From Effrenium voratum (Eukaryota > Sar > Dinophyceae > Suessiales > Symbiodiniaceae): 64,000 nucleotides of DNA. The translations under genes were made by a program, and so were the position numbers. The stretch covers positions 360,001-424,000 of the forward strand of contig CAUJNA010003288.1 of assembly GCA_963377175.1 (NCBI GenBank). Direction: 5' to 3'. The first letter of the stretch is position 1. Each line of letters opens with the position of its first letter. Shown one piece after another: positions 35,570 through 45,757 of this stretch. Below the pieces are notes generated by a model. The model saw only the letters and a list, made by a program, of their open reading frames with translations, did no database searches and was not told the origin of the DNA.

Positions 35570-37763
35570 GTGCGGCACAAATCTTTGAGCAAGCGATTTG
35601 GCCGTTTCGGCATAGAACAAACCAACAATTATCGGGATTTTTGTTATTGAGCAAGCAAGAAAGAAACAAAGTTGCTAGGGGAGGTTATTCTTTGGGGATT
35701 GTGCATCAGTTTGATGCCGGGAGCAGCTTATAAGTCACACAACGCTGACACGGCATCGCCGACCAGCAAGGTGGTTCTGAACCGCTTGTCTACCAGTGGC
35801 ACCGAATGAGCAGCGTTCAAAGCCCCAGTGAAAGAAGTTAGTAAAGGTGTTGTCTTGCAAGTTGCTGCGCGAAAGTTAAACACAGGGCATCACAGGGCCG
35901 CGAAAGCTTCGCGAAAAGGACGCGAAGAACCATGTTCCCGCCGAAAGACCGACTTTGAACACTGAGTTGCTTGCTGAACCGTCCGCAAAAGCTCTCCAAA
36001 GTGTTTCTTGGCCCAATGTGCTGCGCGAAAGGAAAAGTGTGGAGTGCGCAAGATTCGAGAAAGGCGAAAGGGTTCGCGAAGGCAGACATGGAATATAACA
36101 TCGTGGAACCCGGGTTGTGACCACCGCTCAAATGTGTACGCACACACGCACACACCTGCACGAATAGTACATGCATGCATCATACAGACATGCATGCATG
36201 CATGCAGACATGCATGCAAACATCCATCCATGCATCCATTCATCCATCCATTCATATTCATCCATCCATACATACATGTGTATGTACGTACATACATACA
36301 TACATACATACAAACATACATACATACATACATACATACAGACACACATACACATATAGAACACCTACACGCATACACACATATGCAACGCATCTACACA
36401 CATATCACGCATCTACATGCATACACATACACACACACACAGACACATACACAGACACGGACACGGACACAGACACAGCCACACGCACACGCACACACAC
36501 ACACAACACCGTGCACGCACACGCACACGCACACACGCATACACAGGCACACACCTACACATACACACCCAGACATACACACGTACAACCATACACGCGT
36601 ACACACATGCACACATACACAAGTATACGCAAATACACTTTCATACACAGATACACACATCCACACATCCACCCATCCACCAATCTATGTGTACATCAAT
36701 CCCTCCATCCTTCCATCAACTTTCATCCATCCATCCATTCATCCATCCTTCCATCTATCCATCCATCCTTCCTTCCTTGCATACATACATGCATACATAC
36801 ATACATGTGTGCCCACATACCTACATGCATATATACATAATCATACATACATCATACATACATACATACATACACACATACATACATTACATCACATCAC
36901 ATACCATACCATACATTACATTACATTACATTACATTACATTACATTACACTACACTACACTACATTACATTACATTACATTACAAGACATACATGCGTG
37001 CGTGCGTGCGTGCATGCATACATACATATATATATATATGATAGATGCATACATACATACATGCATGTATGCATACATGCATACATGCATACATGCATGC
37101 ATACTCAGACACACACACACACATACACACATACACACACACACACATGCATGCATGCATGCATGCATGCATACATACATACATACACACATACATACAT
37201 ACATACATACATACATACATACAGACATACATACATACATACATACATACATACATACATACATACATACATACATACATACATACATACATACATACAT
37301 ACATACATACCCACACACACACACACACACACCTGCGTACAGTACATGCATGCACGCACGCACACACACTCACACACGGACACAAAAGATACACAGGCGG
37401 GCCTGCATGACATGCAATGGGCAGTGACTTTGGCGGGCCCAGGTGACTTTGGCAATTTTTAGCCCAAGCTTTAGGACAATACATGAATGTTCGCTCAGCT
37501 GAGGGCAGTACATATGCAGGCTTGAACCCTGTTTGACAAGTTTGAAGCACAGGCCCTCCACCGCCCACCAGAAAGAAGTTTGACGAAGCATCGTCAACTA
37601 TCCCATTTTCTACGGTGAAACTCACTGTGAGTATTGGTTGCGCATCGCACACCTTCTTGGTGGCGATTTGGGATGCGTATGTTGCGGAGCACTGTGCTGG
37701 ACAACTGGAATTCTGTGTGTGCTTTCGATCCTGCAATGCGCCTCTGGGCCACGTACGTGCCAG
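35570..37763 (+). other. Predicted GT-AG intron between PPR exons 8 and 9
   Basis: Starts GTGCGG and ends GTGCCAG. It holds the CGAAAG/TTCGCG words at 35,889-36,110 and the large CATA/CACA microsatellite. Confidence 0.6.
36130..37375 (+). repeat. Compound microsatellite (CATA, CACA, CCAT, CATTA)
   Basis: About 1.2 kb of mixed ACAC, ACAT, CCAT, GCAT and TTACA units, including a long (CATA)n run at 37,160-37,310 and (TTACA)n at 36,910-36,985. It produces the longest open frame in the window (484 codons of His/Thr/Ile), which is not a gene. Confidence 0.95.
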
Positions 37764-37814
37764 GAGGTGTGGGAGCAAGCCCTGAGTGTGCTGCAGCAGA
37801 TGCCGCTCGTGCAG
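37764..37814 (+). CDS. PPR exon 9
   Basis: GTGCCAG|GAG begins a 17-codon exon EVWEQALSVLQQMPLVQ, ending at GTGTTC. It is exactly the second helix plus four linker residues. After exon 8 it gives SGCE-EVWEQALSVLQQM, with Trp and Met in the right places. Both ends are in phase 0. Confidence 0.85.
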
Positions 37815-38251
37815 GTGTTCGGAACATGCCGAACAGAACATGGACACTAGAAAACATCGAAATAGGTCTCAAAGTTCACGAAGCCCTCTTCTTGGATTCT
37901 TGGGATTGTTTACAACAACCTCCCGCTCTGGTTGGGGCACGTTCGTAACAATACCCAAAGCAAACCTGCCAGTGATGTGTCCTCAATGAGTAGCATGACA
38001 GGGAGCACAGGTCCATGAACAAACCCGCCGGGCTTACTGACACGACTCAAAAACATGCAGATTGAGGATGGACTCGCCAGGCGACCCATGCCTTGCTTCG
38101 TAAGCCGCTGCGTTACTGGGAAGCCCAGTAGGACACGGTGCCCGAAATGAGTTTATAGTACATGGGTGATCCATATTTTGGATCCCCAATTATAATTAGT
38201 TCTCTCGGGTTTCCAGGCTGTGGTCACAGCCCATGTTTTCGGATCCGCCAG

Positions 38252-38335
38252 CTGAAGCCGAACCTGGTCATCTACAGCGCGGCGATCACGGCGTGCGGCG
38301 GCTTTCAGTGGCAGCGTGCACTGGTGCTCTTCGAG
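38252..38335 (+). CDS. PPR exon 10
   Basis: The frame reads LKPNLVIYSAAITACGGFQW, then QRALVLFE, a near-consensus repeat. Phase and spacing with exon 9 (QQM-PLVQL-KPNLVIYS) place the start after CGCCAG, an unusual AG|C acceptor. Exon 11 supplies EM, so the exon must stop after the first GAG and the donor is GAGCGG, a GA-type site. A GT at 38,341 would break the frame. Confidence 0.85.
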
Positions 38336-39351
38336 GAGCGGTGTGCTCCGGAGTCGAATGGCGATGCTCAGTCACCAGTTTAGGATCGCACTTCGGATGG
38401 TACCCTTTTTGGAAGACTCCAGGTGATCAATCCTATTGGCCTGTTGGGGCATTCTTTTTGCAATAGCCTTTGTCAGTTTTATGGATATGGAGAGTTTTGC
38501 ACAGTTTCATGAAATTTGTGACTGCTTGGTAACTCGTGAATCAACACTGCTACATTTGTCAGAGTCCACAACGCAGCACTATATTCTGAGCAAACAAGTC
38601 AGCTCACTCACACTCACTCACAGGGCCGCAAATTATCTTGTTGTCGCTAGTAAGACAGTCCGCGTGCGTTTGATGCAATTATGACGGAAGTGCTCCCTTG
38701 ACATGTTTGTGACTTCCATGGATTGACATGACAGAGTTTGGCCGAGAGGCGCTGCTAGGCAAGCAGGGTCCTTCAGATTTCGTTTGACCAAGAATTGAAA
38801 GAATGCGTGTTAGGCTCCTTCCGAATGGGTGTTTTCTGCATCACCAAAATAAATATTGGTTCATAGATGCGCATAGAGAAGCAATTTTCCTGACATCGCA
38901 TGCTCAGCACAAATTGCAACCGCCAAGCTAAAATCAACTGGGGTTTAACCTCATCCGATGACGCGGACATGTTTGACAACCACAAGTAGGCATGTCATGT
39001 GTATTTTTTGCCTTCGCGTGTCATTGCAGGTCATGTAGCTCACGCTGAATGACATGCTCAACAATTCTGCTCTTCGGAGTTTGGACAATTGATTCTATTG
39101 ACGCAAGAAACAGCTGCCGCTATGCGCTTGTTTTGTGGGAGCCAGGTTCTGAAGCTGTGTTGTTTGCGGCCAGCAGCAAGATGGAGCATCGTTGCGACAT
39201 GTTTGCTGGTGTTTGAGGTCTGTCACCGGCTAATTAATTGAACATAATTGAACATTGGGCAAGTTGACCCCTGGCTCCATGTTCTATGCCACGAGCATTT
39301 CATGCCATGCCCTAAAGATTTCGACGGAGCTTCGGACGTGGTGCATTCAAG
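38336..39351 (+). other. Predicted GA-AG intron between PPR exons 10 and 11
   Basis: Starts GAGCGG, ends ATTCAAG, and AGGAG is present across both junctions. Nothing else recognised inside. Confidence 0.55.
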
Positions 39352-39381
39352 GAGATGCAGCGAAACAAAGTGGCCGTCAAC
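39352..39381 (+). CDS. PPR exon 11 (30-bp micro-exon)
   Basis: TTCAAG|GAG starts ten codons EMQRNKVAVN, ending at GTGTGT (39,382). Alone it would be invisible, but it fits exactly between exon 10 (VLFE) and exon 12 (VVAYSAAISAC), giving LFE-EM-QRNKV-AVN-VVAYS with perfect PPR spacing and phase 0 on both sides. Confidence 0.75.
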
Positions 39382-40476
39382 GTGTGTACCTCAGTCATTG
39401 CACACATACATACGAATTGCGGAACACTGACCAAATCAACTGCGCATCTAGCAGATCATCCACACACGCTGCATGTATGTACAGAGTAGTGGATGTGTTG
39501 TGGTTTGCACAGTGTTTGCACTCCAAACACTTGTGTCACCGGGGGGGGGAAGATGTCAGCATAAATACTGTGTAATGTGTGATGTGGCCAGGTCACAGGT
39601 CGCTAATGCCAATGAGACCCAGAGGCCCAAATGTGAGCCAAGATGCATAGCTGTGAGATGATTGGGGCGTTGACTTGAATCTGGTCAAATCGCGTTGGCA
39701 GCTTCATTGACCAAACGCTCGTAATGATACTGGCTTGTTCAAAACCTAATCCCCAATGATAGCGGATTACGGATTGCGGTTTACGGATTAGATTATGCGG
39801 GCTTGCGGGTTGCGGATTATGGGGTGCACGGATTTTCCATGCTCCAACGTACGGTTTTGACCCAAAGTGTGAAGCGCGGATTACGGATTAAGAAGATTAC
39901 CAAACAACGCAAGGCTTAAGCGGATTACGGATTGCGATTAGGCCCCCAGGATTTCGAGCAGGCTAGTGATATAACGTTATGACTTTGACCAGCGCCTGAC
40001 AAGCGGCAACCCTTGGTGCTTGTAGGGTGTTGCTCATGCAATGTGACTTTCTGCGAGGGCAAAATCACGGAACTGGCTTGGTTGTAGGCTTTGTAGTGCA
40101 GGAGCATGTAACATGTAGCTTCAACTTTTGGGAAATTGTCAGCTGCTTCCTTCAGTTTGATTTCCAATGCTGGATGACAGCAAATACGGAAGCAATTAAA
40201 AGCCAGGTTCAAAGCCACCTGTATAGCGAGTTGCTTCTGCTAGCAGTGTCCCGCCAGTGCATGTGTGTGTGTGTGCGTGGCAACCTACTTTGTTTCTTTT
40301 CCATCTGCTACTCCGGACATTGGAAGCAAGCGACCTTGCAAGCGCTCTCTTGCACAGACGCTTGGATTTGATCTCTACTTCTTTTCTACTCACTACGCTC
40401 CTAGCAAGTGCGTGGTCATTGTCCTTGTCGCGTTTAGGCGTTCATCATACGTTTGATCCTGGCACAATGCTCCCAG
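39382..40476 (+). other. Predicted GT-AG intron between PPR exons 11 and 12
   Basis: Starts GTGTGT, ends GCTCCCAG, with GTG repeated at the start of exon 12. It contains the GGATTACGGATT repeat. A frame near 40,318 (GHWKQATLQALS) looks faintly PPR-like but is not needed by the chain. Confidence 0.55.
39760..39935 (+). repeat. GCGGATTACGGATT imperfect repeat
   Basis: GGATTACGGATT, GCGGATTACGG and TGCGGGTTGCGG words recur with 7-12 bp spacing in two clusters (39,762-39,825 and 39,876-39,935). Non-coding. Confidence 0.75.
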
Positions 40477-40545
40477 GTGGTGGCCTACAGCGCAGCCATC
40501 AGCGCCTGCAACGGCCAGAGCTGGCGGCTGACCTTGGACTTCCTG
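40477..40545 (+). CDS. PPR exon 12
   Basis: CTCCCAG|GTG opens VVAYSAAISACNGQSWRLTL and then DFL, a consensus first helix followed by a second helix. Exon 13 starts EKM, and Trp-to-Met spacing of ten residues (WRLTLDFLEKM) requires this exon to end at CTG. The donor is therefore GAGCTT, GA-type, and GGAG is present at both junctions. Confidence 0.85.
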
Positions 40546-41279
40546 GAGCTTCGTGCTGTCTCGACGGGGGGATGGGCCAAGGAAGCCCCCAGCAAGGGTT
40601 GTTCCCATTTTCTGGCAGTATGCTTAGACCAGGCAGACGGAAAAGGGGGGAAATGGTGCGATCACGTGCGACATACCGTGTTTTCTTGAAATTGCCAAAG
40701 TGTTGATTCGCTCATGCGTATCATAATCAATCAATAATCAATTTTCCTCACCATTTGCTGAGAGCAACGAGGAAGCTCTCCCTGTTTTGACCGTCAAAGT
40801 GAGTAGGCGCTTACTCAACCCTGGCATGCTAAGCGAGTTCCCCAACCGCCCCTGCCCACTGTCTCAAGCATTTTGTTGTTCGGATTCCTCATTTTCCTCG
40901 CCAGCATGCCGCAGACGCTTGGCATGAGCACTTATTTGCCAGACATACTTTGGAAAGTGTTGCTGATTGGGAGTAGCCTTCCTGCTGTGATCGCCGCAGG
41001 TCCCAAATTACTGGTGTTTGTTTGTCGAACATGACGGGGTGGCATGCCTACCAATTCAAACCTTGGATTGGAAATTGAGCAGCACCCGCGACACCTGTGC
41101 ATATCCCATACTTGCTTCTTACTCTATGTCAACACGCGCACACAAAGTATATCTACGGATATCCGTCAGCCAGCATGGCTTTGATATGGTGCGTGTCCTG
41201 TGATTATTGTTTTCACCAAAGGGAATCTCTCGCTTTGCTTTTCTTTGTTGCTTCCCTTCTGGCACCTGTGGCATTGCAG

Positions 41280-41355
41280 GAGAAGATGCAGCAGCAAGCA
41301 GTTCAGCCCAACACTGTCACCCTGAGCGCTGCATTGAGCTCCCTCGGCCATGAAG
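41280..41355 (+). CDS. PPR exon 13
   Basis: ATTGCAG|GAG begins EKMQQQAVQPNTVTLSAALS and then SLGHE. It carries the end of one repeat (EKM), the five-residue linker QQQAV and the first helix of the next (QPNTVTLSAALSS). The 3' edge is uncertain: the following QW helix was not found, so the unbroken chain that began at exon 7 ends here. Confidence 0.8.
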
Positions 41356-41414
41356 GCTCGCGCCGGGCACACCGAGTGCGCAACTAGCCCCTCCAGAGCT
41401 TTTTTTTTTGTGAG

Positions 41415-41508
41415 GGGAGCGGGGGTTATTGCTGATGAATCGGAGCTGCTCAAAGCATGTCTTGCCCAGTGCAAGGCGCTGGAAGATCTTTTTTTTGCAG
41501 ACAAATAA
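41415..41508 (+). CDS. Possible exon of unknown type (weak)
   Basis: A run of ten T and GTGAG|G precede a frame reading GVIADESELLKACLAQCKAL, then EDLFFADK and TAA. The helix-prone, charged composition and strong pyrimidine tract look exonic. It is not a recognisable PPR half and its phase relative to exon 13 is not established. Confidence 0.25.
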
Positions 41509-42027
41509 TTCAATTGCTCTGAGTGTTTGAGCGTTAGCCCTAACCTTTTTGTATTCTTCATGAGCTGCATGTTACTGCGACTTGAGGTCCAGGCTCGAAC
41601 ATCCGCATATGCTCGATGTGTTTGCATTCATTGCCCGAACACTTAGGCACATTCAATCTGAACAATCCAAAGCCCCATGGTCAGGCGATCTTGAGCGGCA
41701 ATTAAAAAAAAGGGTTCCAGCTTGCACCAAAGGACATTCATGTGTGTGTAGCAACAAAGGAACTATTTGTTAGATCCCATTTGGGGTGACCCAAGAAAGA
41801 CAACCCTGAGCAACCCACCCCTGTCCCTGTTGACATTACACCACATGTGTTGCTGATGAGCCCGTAATTACATGTCGATACATACTGCTACAGATTGCAT
41901 ATGCACATCAGGACTAGGAAGCACTCCCAATTGTTGGTTTCATCTAGGTTGCCAAGCACCGAGGGGAGAGTCGAAAGGGGTCCTCAATTTTAGCTGTCAG
42001 ACATATCGAGCTGGTGTTCAACGACAG

Positions 42028-42079
42028 GCGTTGTACATTGGCACCTTGTCATTCAACATTGCATCAATCACGGAAAACA
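42028..42079 (+). CDS. PPR exon 14
   Basis: ACGACAG|GCG is followed by ALYIGTLSFNIASITEN plus one base. GTLSFNIASIT resembles a first helix (DTLSFNAAIS). It can be joined to exon 15 through the split codon A + GC (Ser), using a GCTGGA donor. The resulting repeat is two residues short (FNIASITENSNW), so either a small deletion occurred or the junction differs. Confidence 0.55.
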
Positions 42080-42291
42080 GCTGGATATCCTTGCCCTTGA
42101 GCTCACTCTCCAATCACAAAGGCATCATCAGTAGTGCTTGTGATAGACACAGTTCCAACGGCTACCTCATTGCAAGAGCTTGCTGTTGAAGATTGTGTAC
42201 TAATTAGTTTCAAGCAGTAGAAGCTAGCCTTTTGGATCCTCATCAAGCAGATAGACTGGAAGGACAATTTGTAGCCACGCGTGTCGACCAG

Positions 42292-42331
42292 GCAACTGGG
42301 AACTGGCGCTGGAGCTACTGGCAGAATTCAG
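42292..42331 (+). CDS. PPR exon 15
   Basis: TCGACCAG|GC opens a second helix NWELALELLAEF plus two bases. It joins exon 16 through the split codon AG + G (Arg), giving AEF-RSGQV-AANTHAFNAAI with exact PPR spacing. The donor is GAGACA (GA-type), and the six bases CAGGAG occur across both junctions. Confidence 0.75.
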
Positions 42332-42782
42332 GAGACACGCGGCCACGAAGTCACGGTCGCGGGGCGCACATTTGGGCACTTGGTGCAATGGGAGTCGGCC
42401 ATCGATCGGATCTGTATCAAGGAAACTATCACTCCCGACATGAGACATGAGGGTCAACGCTATGGCACAGCTGATGGTGACCATTGTACTTTTGTGTAAT
42501 CAGTGTTGTGATTCAACTTGCTGATGGAAGTTGACAAAGATAAGTTTTTCTCTCAGCACAGAATTGTGATCTCTCTTTGCTCCCGAGATTGTTAGGATAC
42601 TGTACCCAGGGCTGCATGTCCCAAAACATTGCTATTGGATGGGCTTCTACGGAGATGCTTTGCATTTGGCTTCCGGAAACCTGCATCCACATGATTTTAT
42701 GCATTTGACCCTACCTTAGCTTTTCACTACTGTGGGCCATGATTTTGCAGCAGTGTTTTTGACGCAGGGCATTGCAGCACAG

Positions 42783-42890
42783 GAGTGGTCAAGTGGCAGC
42801 CAACACACATGCCTTCAATGCTGCCATCACCGCTTGTGGCCAGGCAGGGCTGGACAATCATGGGCTCTCATGGCACTGCTAGAGCCCTGG
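42783..42890 (+). pseudogene. PPR exon 16, frameshifted
   Basis: GCACAG|G begins SGQVAANTHAFNAAITACGQ, a clean linker plus first helix, in one frame to about 42,849. The second helix follows at once but in another frame: QSWALMALLEPW (42,855-42,890). There is no room for an intron between them. One missing or two extra bases near 42,848-42,853 would explain it, either a real lesion or an assembly error. Confidence 0.65.
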
Positions 42891-43157
42891 TTTGCATGGA
42901 GAAACAACGGCGTTGCAACGTGTCTATTTCGATTCGAGCCATTGGACAGGCCAGCAGCCCGTAGGTGCCACCAGCATCCACCAGCAGCTCTTCGCATTTC
43001 AGTTGAGTCCCATTCCCTTGTTTTCCATGTCTAACACCATCTAACACCCAATAATATATATATATATGTGTGTGTAGCCTCACAAACACAACAGTAAGTG
43101 ACGGTCGCTCATGTTGCTCACGTTCGGGATGCGTGGTGGTTAGGCAATCCTCTTGAG

Positions 43158-43257
43158 GGCCTACCTTGCGGTCAAAATGGTGCAAAGGGCTGCGGTCCAA
43201 GCTGTGCTGCGGCAGGGCAAGCAATGGCACCTTGCCCTGGCTCTGCTGGAGGACAGG
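43158..43257 (+). CDS. PPR exon 17
   Basis: CTTGAG|GGC opens AYLAVKMVQRAAVQAVLRQG, then KQWHLALALLEDR, ending at GTCAGG (43,258). It holds a degenerate first helix (QRAAVQAVLRQGKQW, one residue longer than usual) and a good second helix. The link to exon 18 leaves the linker two residues short, so its 3' edge or the next 5' edge may be off. Confidence 0.75.
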
Positions 43258-43367
43258 GTCAGGCAATTTGGGAGTGCACAGAAGTCCAGAGGCCTGAGCA
43301 TCAAGTTGTGTTTGACTACAGATGGCAGAACGCTTCTCCGCTATTGTTGGAAGGCTTGTGAGTCTGC

Positions 43368-43412
<45 letters not shown>

Positions 43413-44293
43413 CCCTTTTGTGGATGATGCTTGCTGTAATTGTCCACTGCTGCTTCAAGGTGATTGATGAGACAGAGCAATGGGGGAGAACGGAAGAATC
43501 AATTGATCCGGCACTGATGAACTTGGTAGCTGTCATTCGAAACACATCCGCTTCGACTACTCGGTATGTGTTCCGGGTTTAGCGAATGATATGATGGTGA
43601 CATGTTCTGCATGTTAGGCGTCCACTAGTCCAATATGGTCATAAACGTCTATGTCGAATTGTTGCTGCTGATTCTAGCTGTCCTTGACACTGGTCACTTA
43701 AACATTTGTTTGGCCATGGTTTCCTTTTGGGCCCTGCCTTTAGATCGTGATTGCTCACAATGTACACATTGTAGGTCGCAATGGTTGTTGTGGCTTGCAT
43801 CAGTTGCCCTTGACTCCAGGAGATGCAAGACGCATCGCTGGAGCAAGATGCCGGGAGCTGAGCCACTATGGAATCGAGGCATAGCAGACAGCTGTCAAGA
43901 AACATCGCCAAATCAGCATAATGTTGGCAGAAACTGGCTCATTGAGGCATTGTCGGGAATCAACTGCATCACATGTGGCTGAGCGCGAGGCTGTTGCATA
44001 TGACATCAGGATCGTGCAATGTTTGAGCTGTATAGATGCTATCCTGAATTTGGCATGAATCCTTGAATGGGCAACGACTGTGGGCAACGACAGTGGGCAA
44101 CGACAGTACGCGCAGGTCCGAAGCCTGTCCAGACAAAAACGTTTTGCTTCCTTGCTCCCTCACTTCGTGTTTGTCTTCTAAGACTCGAGTGGACAGAGCC
44201 TTACTTTGGCCTACAGGCCTACAGGCCTACAGGCTGAGTCAATATAGGAACACAACCCGTAGGGCCCAAAGTTATGAACAATTTGGTGTCAAG
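43258..44293. other. Presumed intron between PPR exons 17 and 18
   Basis: Contains the CTG repeat and a three-copy GGGCAACGACAGT tandem repeat (44,071-44,108). A CTACAGGCC triplet repeat lies at 44,212-44,235. No coding exon recognised. Confidence 0.5.
43369..43411 (+). repeat. (CTG)n trinucleotide repeat
   Basis: About 14 uninterrupted CTG/GCT units, a few dozen bases downstream of PPR exon 17 in the predicted intron. Poly-Leu, poly-Ala and poly-Ser frames are artefacts. Confidence 0.95.
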
Positions 44294-44350
44294 GCTTGGC
44301 TGAGCGCCGAGGTTATCACGGCTAGCGCCGCCATGAATGCCTGCGAGGAG
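44294..44350 (+). CDS. PPR exon 18
   Basis: GTGTCAAG|GCT is followed by AWLSAEVITASAAMNACEE. AEVITASAAMNACEE is a clear first helix. Exon 19 begins GLQWQ, and the spacing C-E-E-G-L-Q-W is right only if this exon ends after the second GAG. The donor is then GCCAAG (GC-type), ahead of a GT at 44,360 that would add three residues. Confidence 0.8.
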
Positions 44351-44536
44351 GCCAAGCTTGTCTGAGAGCCTCACAGAGCCTCAAATACACGAAGCATAGA
44401 AGCCTTGTTTGCGTGTTACCTTTGACCCATTCAGGATTTGTGGATCCACATGTTTTGTCCACCTTTTGAACATGAATTCAAATTCTGATTCGTAGTTGAT
44501 GCTCGGGCGTTTGTTGTCATGGCCCGTCCTTCACAG

Positions 44537-44605
44537 GGTCTCCAGTGGCAGAGGGCCCTGGCACTCCTCTCCGAATTGCTGGCCTCTGAATTGCCCGGCG
44601 CTGAG
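44537..44605 (+). CDS. PPR exon 19
   Basis: TTCACAG|GGT opens GLQWQRALALLSELLASELP and then GAE. It is the consensus second helix GLQWQRALALL, with Leu at the Met position and linker LASEL. The 3' edge is uncertain because joining to exon 20 does not restore normal spacing. Confidence 0.8.
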
Positions 44606-45170
44606 CGGAGGAAAATATCAGTATTTGAGGTCACCTGGCCCATGAATTGTAGCTTCCGCCGCCCAACTCAACAGCACTAGTGCCGCAAGGCATGAGGTCC
44701 GAAACATATTTTTGACGCATTCACATGAATTGTGTGCGAAACGCTTCAGAAGTTGCCGCTTTGCGCTAGATTTGCCCGAAGCCTGAAAAGTTTGTCAACC
44801 TTTTCTACTTGTTACATTGTAACTCGGACACAGTGGAAATTAGGCAGCAAGTTTGGAACGATTCTGCCATCTAGGCGTGTACGGATCAAATGAGACTCCT
44901 TGCAGCGCGGCTTCCCTGATTTCCATGTTGACTTTGTTCAACAGATGTATGACATATGGGTAAGCAGGACTAAATCCTATGTGCATTGCCATCCAAACGT
45001 TTGTTCATTCAAATTCCAATTTGTGGTTAGAGTTGTGACTTGGGCTCAGTTTCCGTTGCAGAAATCAGCCTCAACAAATCCTGCCGGTGTCCAGTGTCCA
45101 GTAGGCGCCGATGCGTCGGTATTGTGGGTCGGCACGGCTGAACTCTCACGGCGTGCCCAACGCCTCTCAG
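44606..45170. other. Presumed intronic sequence
   Basis: Nothing recognised between PPR exons 19 and 20. Confidence 0.4.
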
Positions 45171-45219
45171 GGCTTTGGATCTGCCATGCCTCAATGCAGC
45201 CCTCAACGCCTGCAAGAAG
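45171..45219 (+). CDS. PPR exon 20
   Basis: Ends at a canonical GTGAGG donor. The frame reads ALDLPCLNAALNACKK. LNAALNACKK is the first helix; exon 21 continues in phase with EAKWQEAL, so C-K-K-E-A-K-W has the standard spacing. The start (CTCTCAG|G) is the nearest AG|G and is less certain. Confidence 0.7.
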
Positions 45220-45693
45220 GTGAGGGTATTCAGCTGCTTCGATTTATAGGCCCGAGGAAGCGGCATCATGTGATACATTGAAAGCCTTGAACAACCCAAA
45301 GTTGCAGCGACATGTTGGCGTTGCCCGCTTCATGATGGTGACAGTTGCTTGTCAATCGGGTAAGTTTGGCACATGACATGCTACGAGGCACGAGCTCTTT
45401 GCGCAATTCTCATCACTACTGGTGATCCGAAGACTACAGATAATTTTGAGTATGCTACTTGTTAGGTTCGATGTTCTCCGCCATGCGCACGTGTGATGAT
45501 GCGACAACATTAATGTTTGCTTTTGAGCGTACTGCGTTTGAATAGCTGCCGACTGCGGCCATGAGTTCTTGCAAGAATGAGTTTGATTCCTGATCATTCT
45601 AGAAGGCAAGAGACACGGTTTGCTTTTGTCCTCAATGAGACAATGAGACACGGAGACGCGCAGCTTGGCAAAGGGTTTTATCCCAGTTGCGAG

Positions 45694-45757
45694 GAGGCCA
45701 AGTGGCAGGAGGCCCTGCACATAATGGTGTCTATGAAGGACCGACTGATATTCTCAC
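45694..45757 (+). CDS. PPR exon 21
   Basis: TTGCGAG|GAG begins EAKWQEALHIMVSMKDRLIF and then S, a good second helix with Met in place. A GTGATT donor follows at 45,758. Joining that to exon 22 keeps phase but leaves the repeat about five residues short. An earlier GA donor (AAG|GAC) with a missing exon is the alternative. Confidence 0.75.

Noticed and set aside
36008..37462. 484-codon open frame
   Set aside because: Entirely CATA/CACA microsatellite translation, with no complexity and no splice or start context.
40318..40370. GHWKQATLQALS as a PPR half
   Set aside because: The chain from exon 11 to exon 12 is already complete in phase and spacing, leaving no place for it.
42868..43545. 225-codon - strand frame with a poly-Ser run
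   Set aside because: Antisense to PPR exon 17 and the CTG repeat; no family signal.
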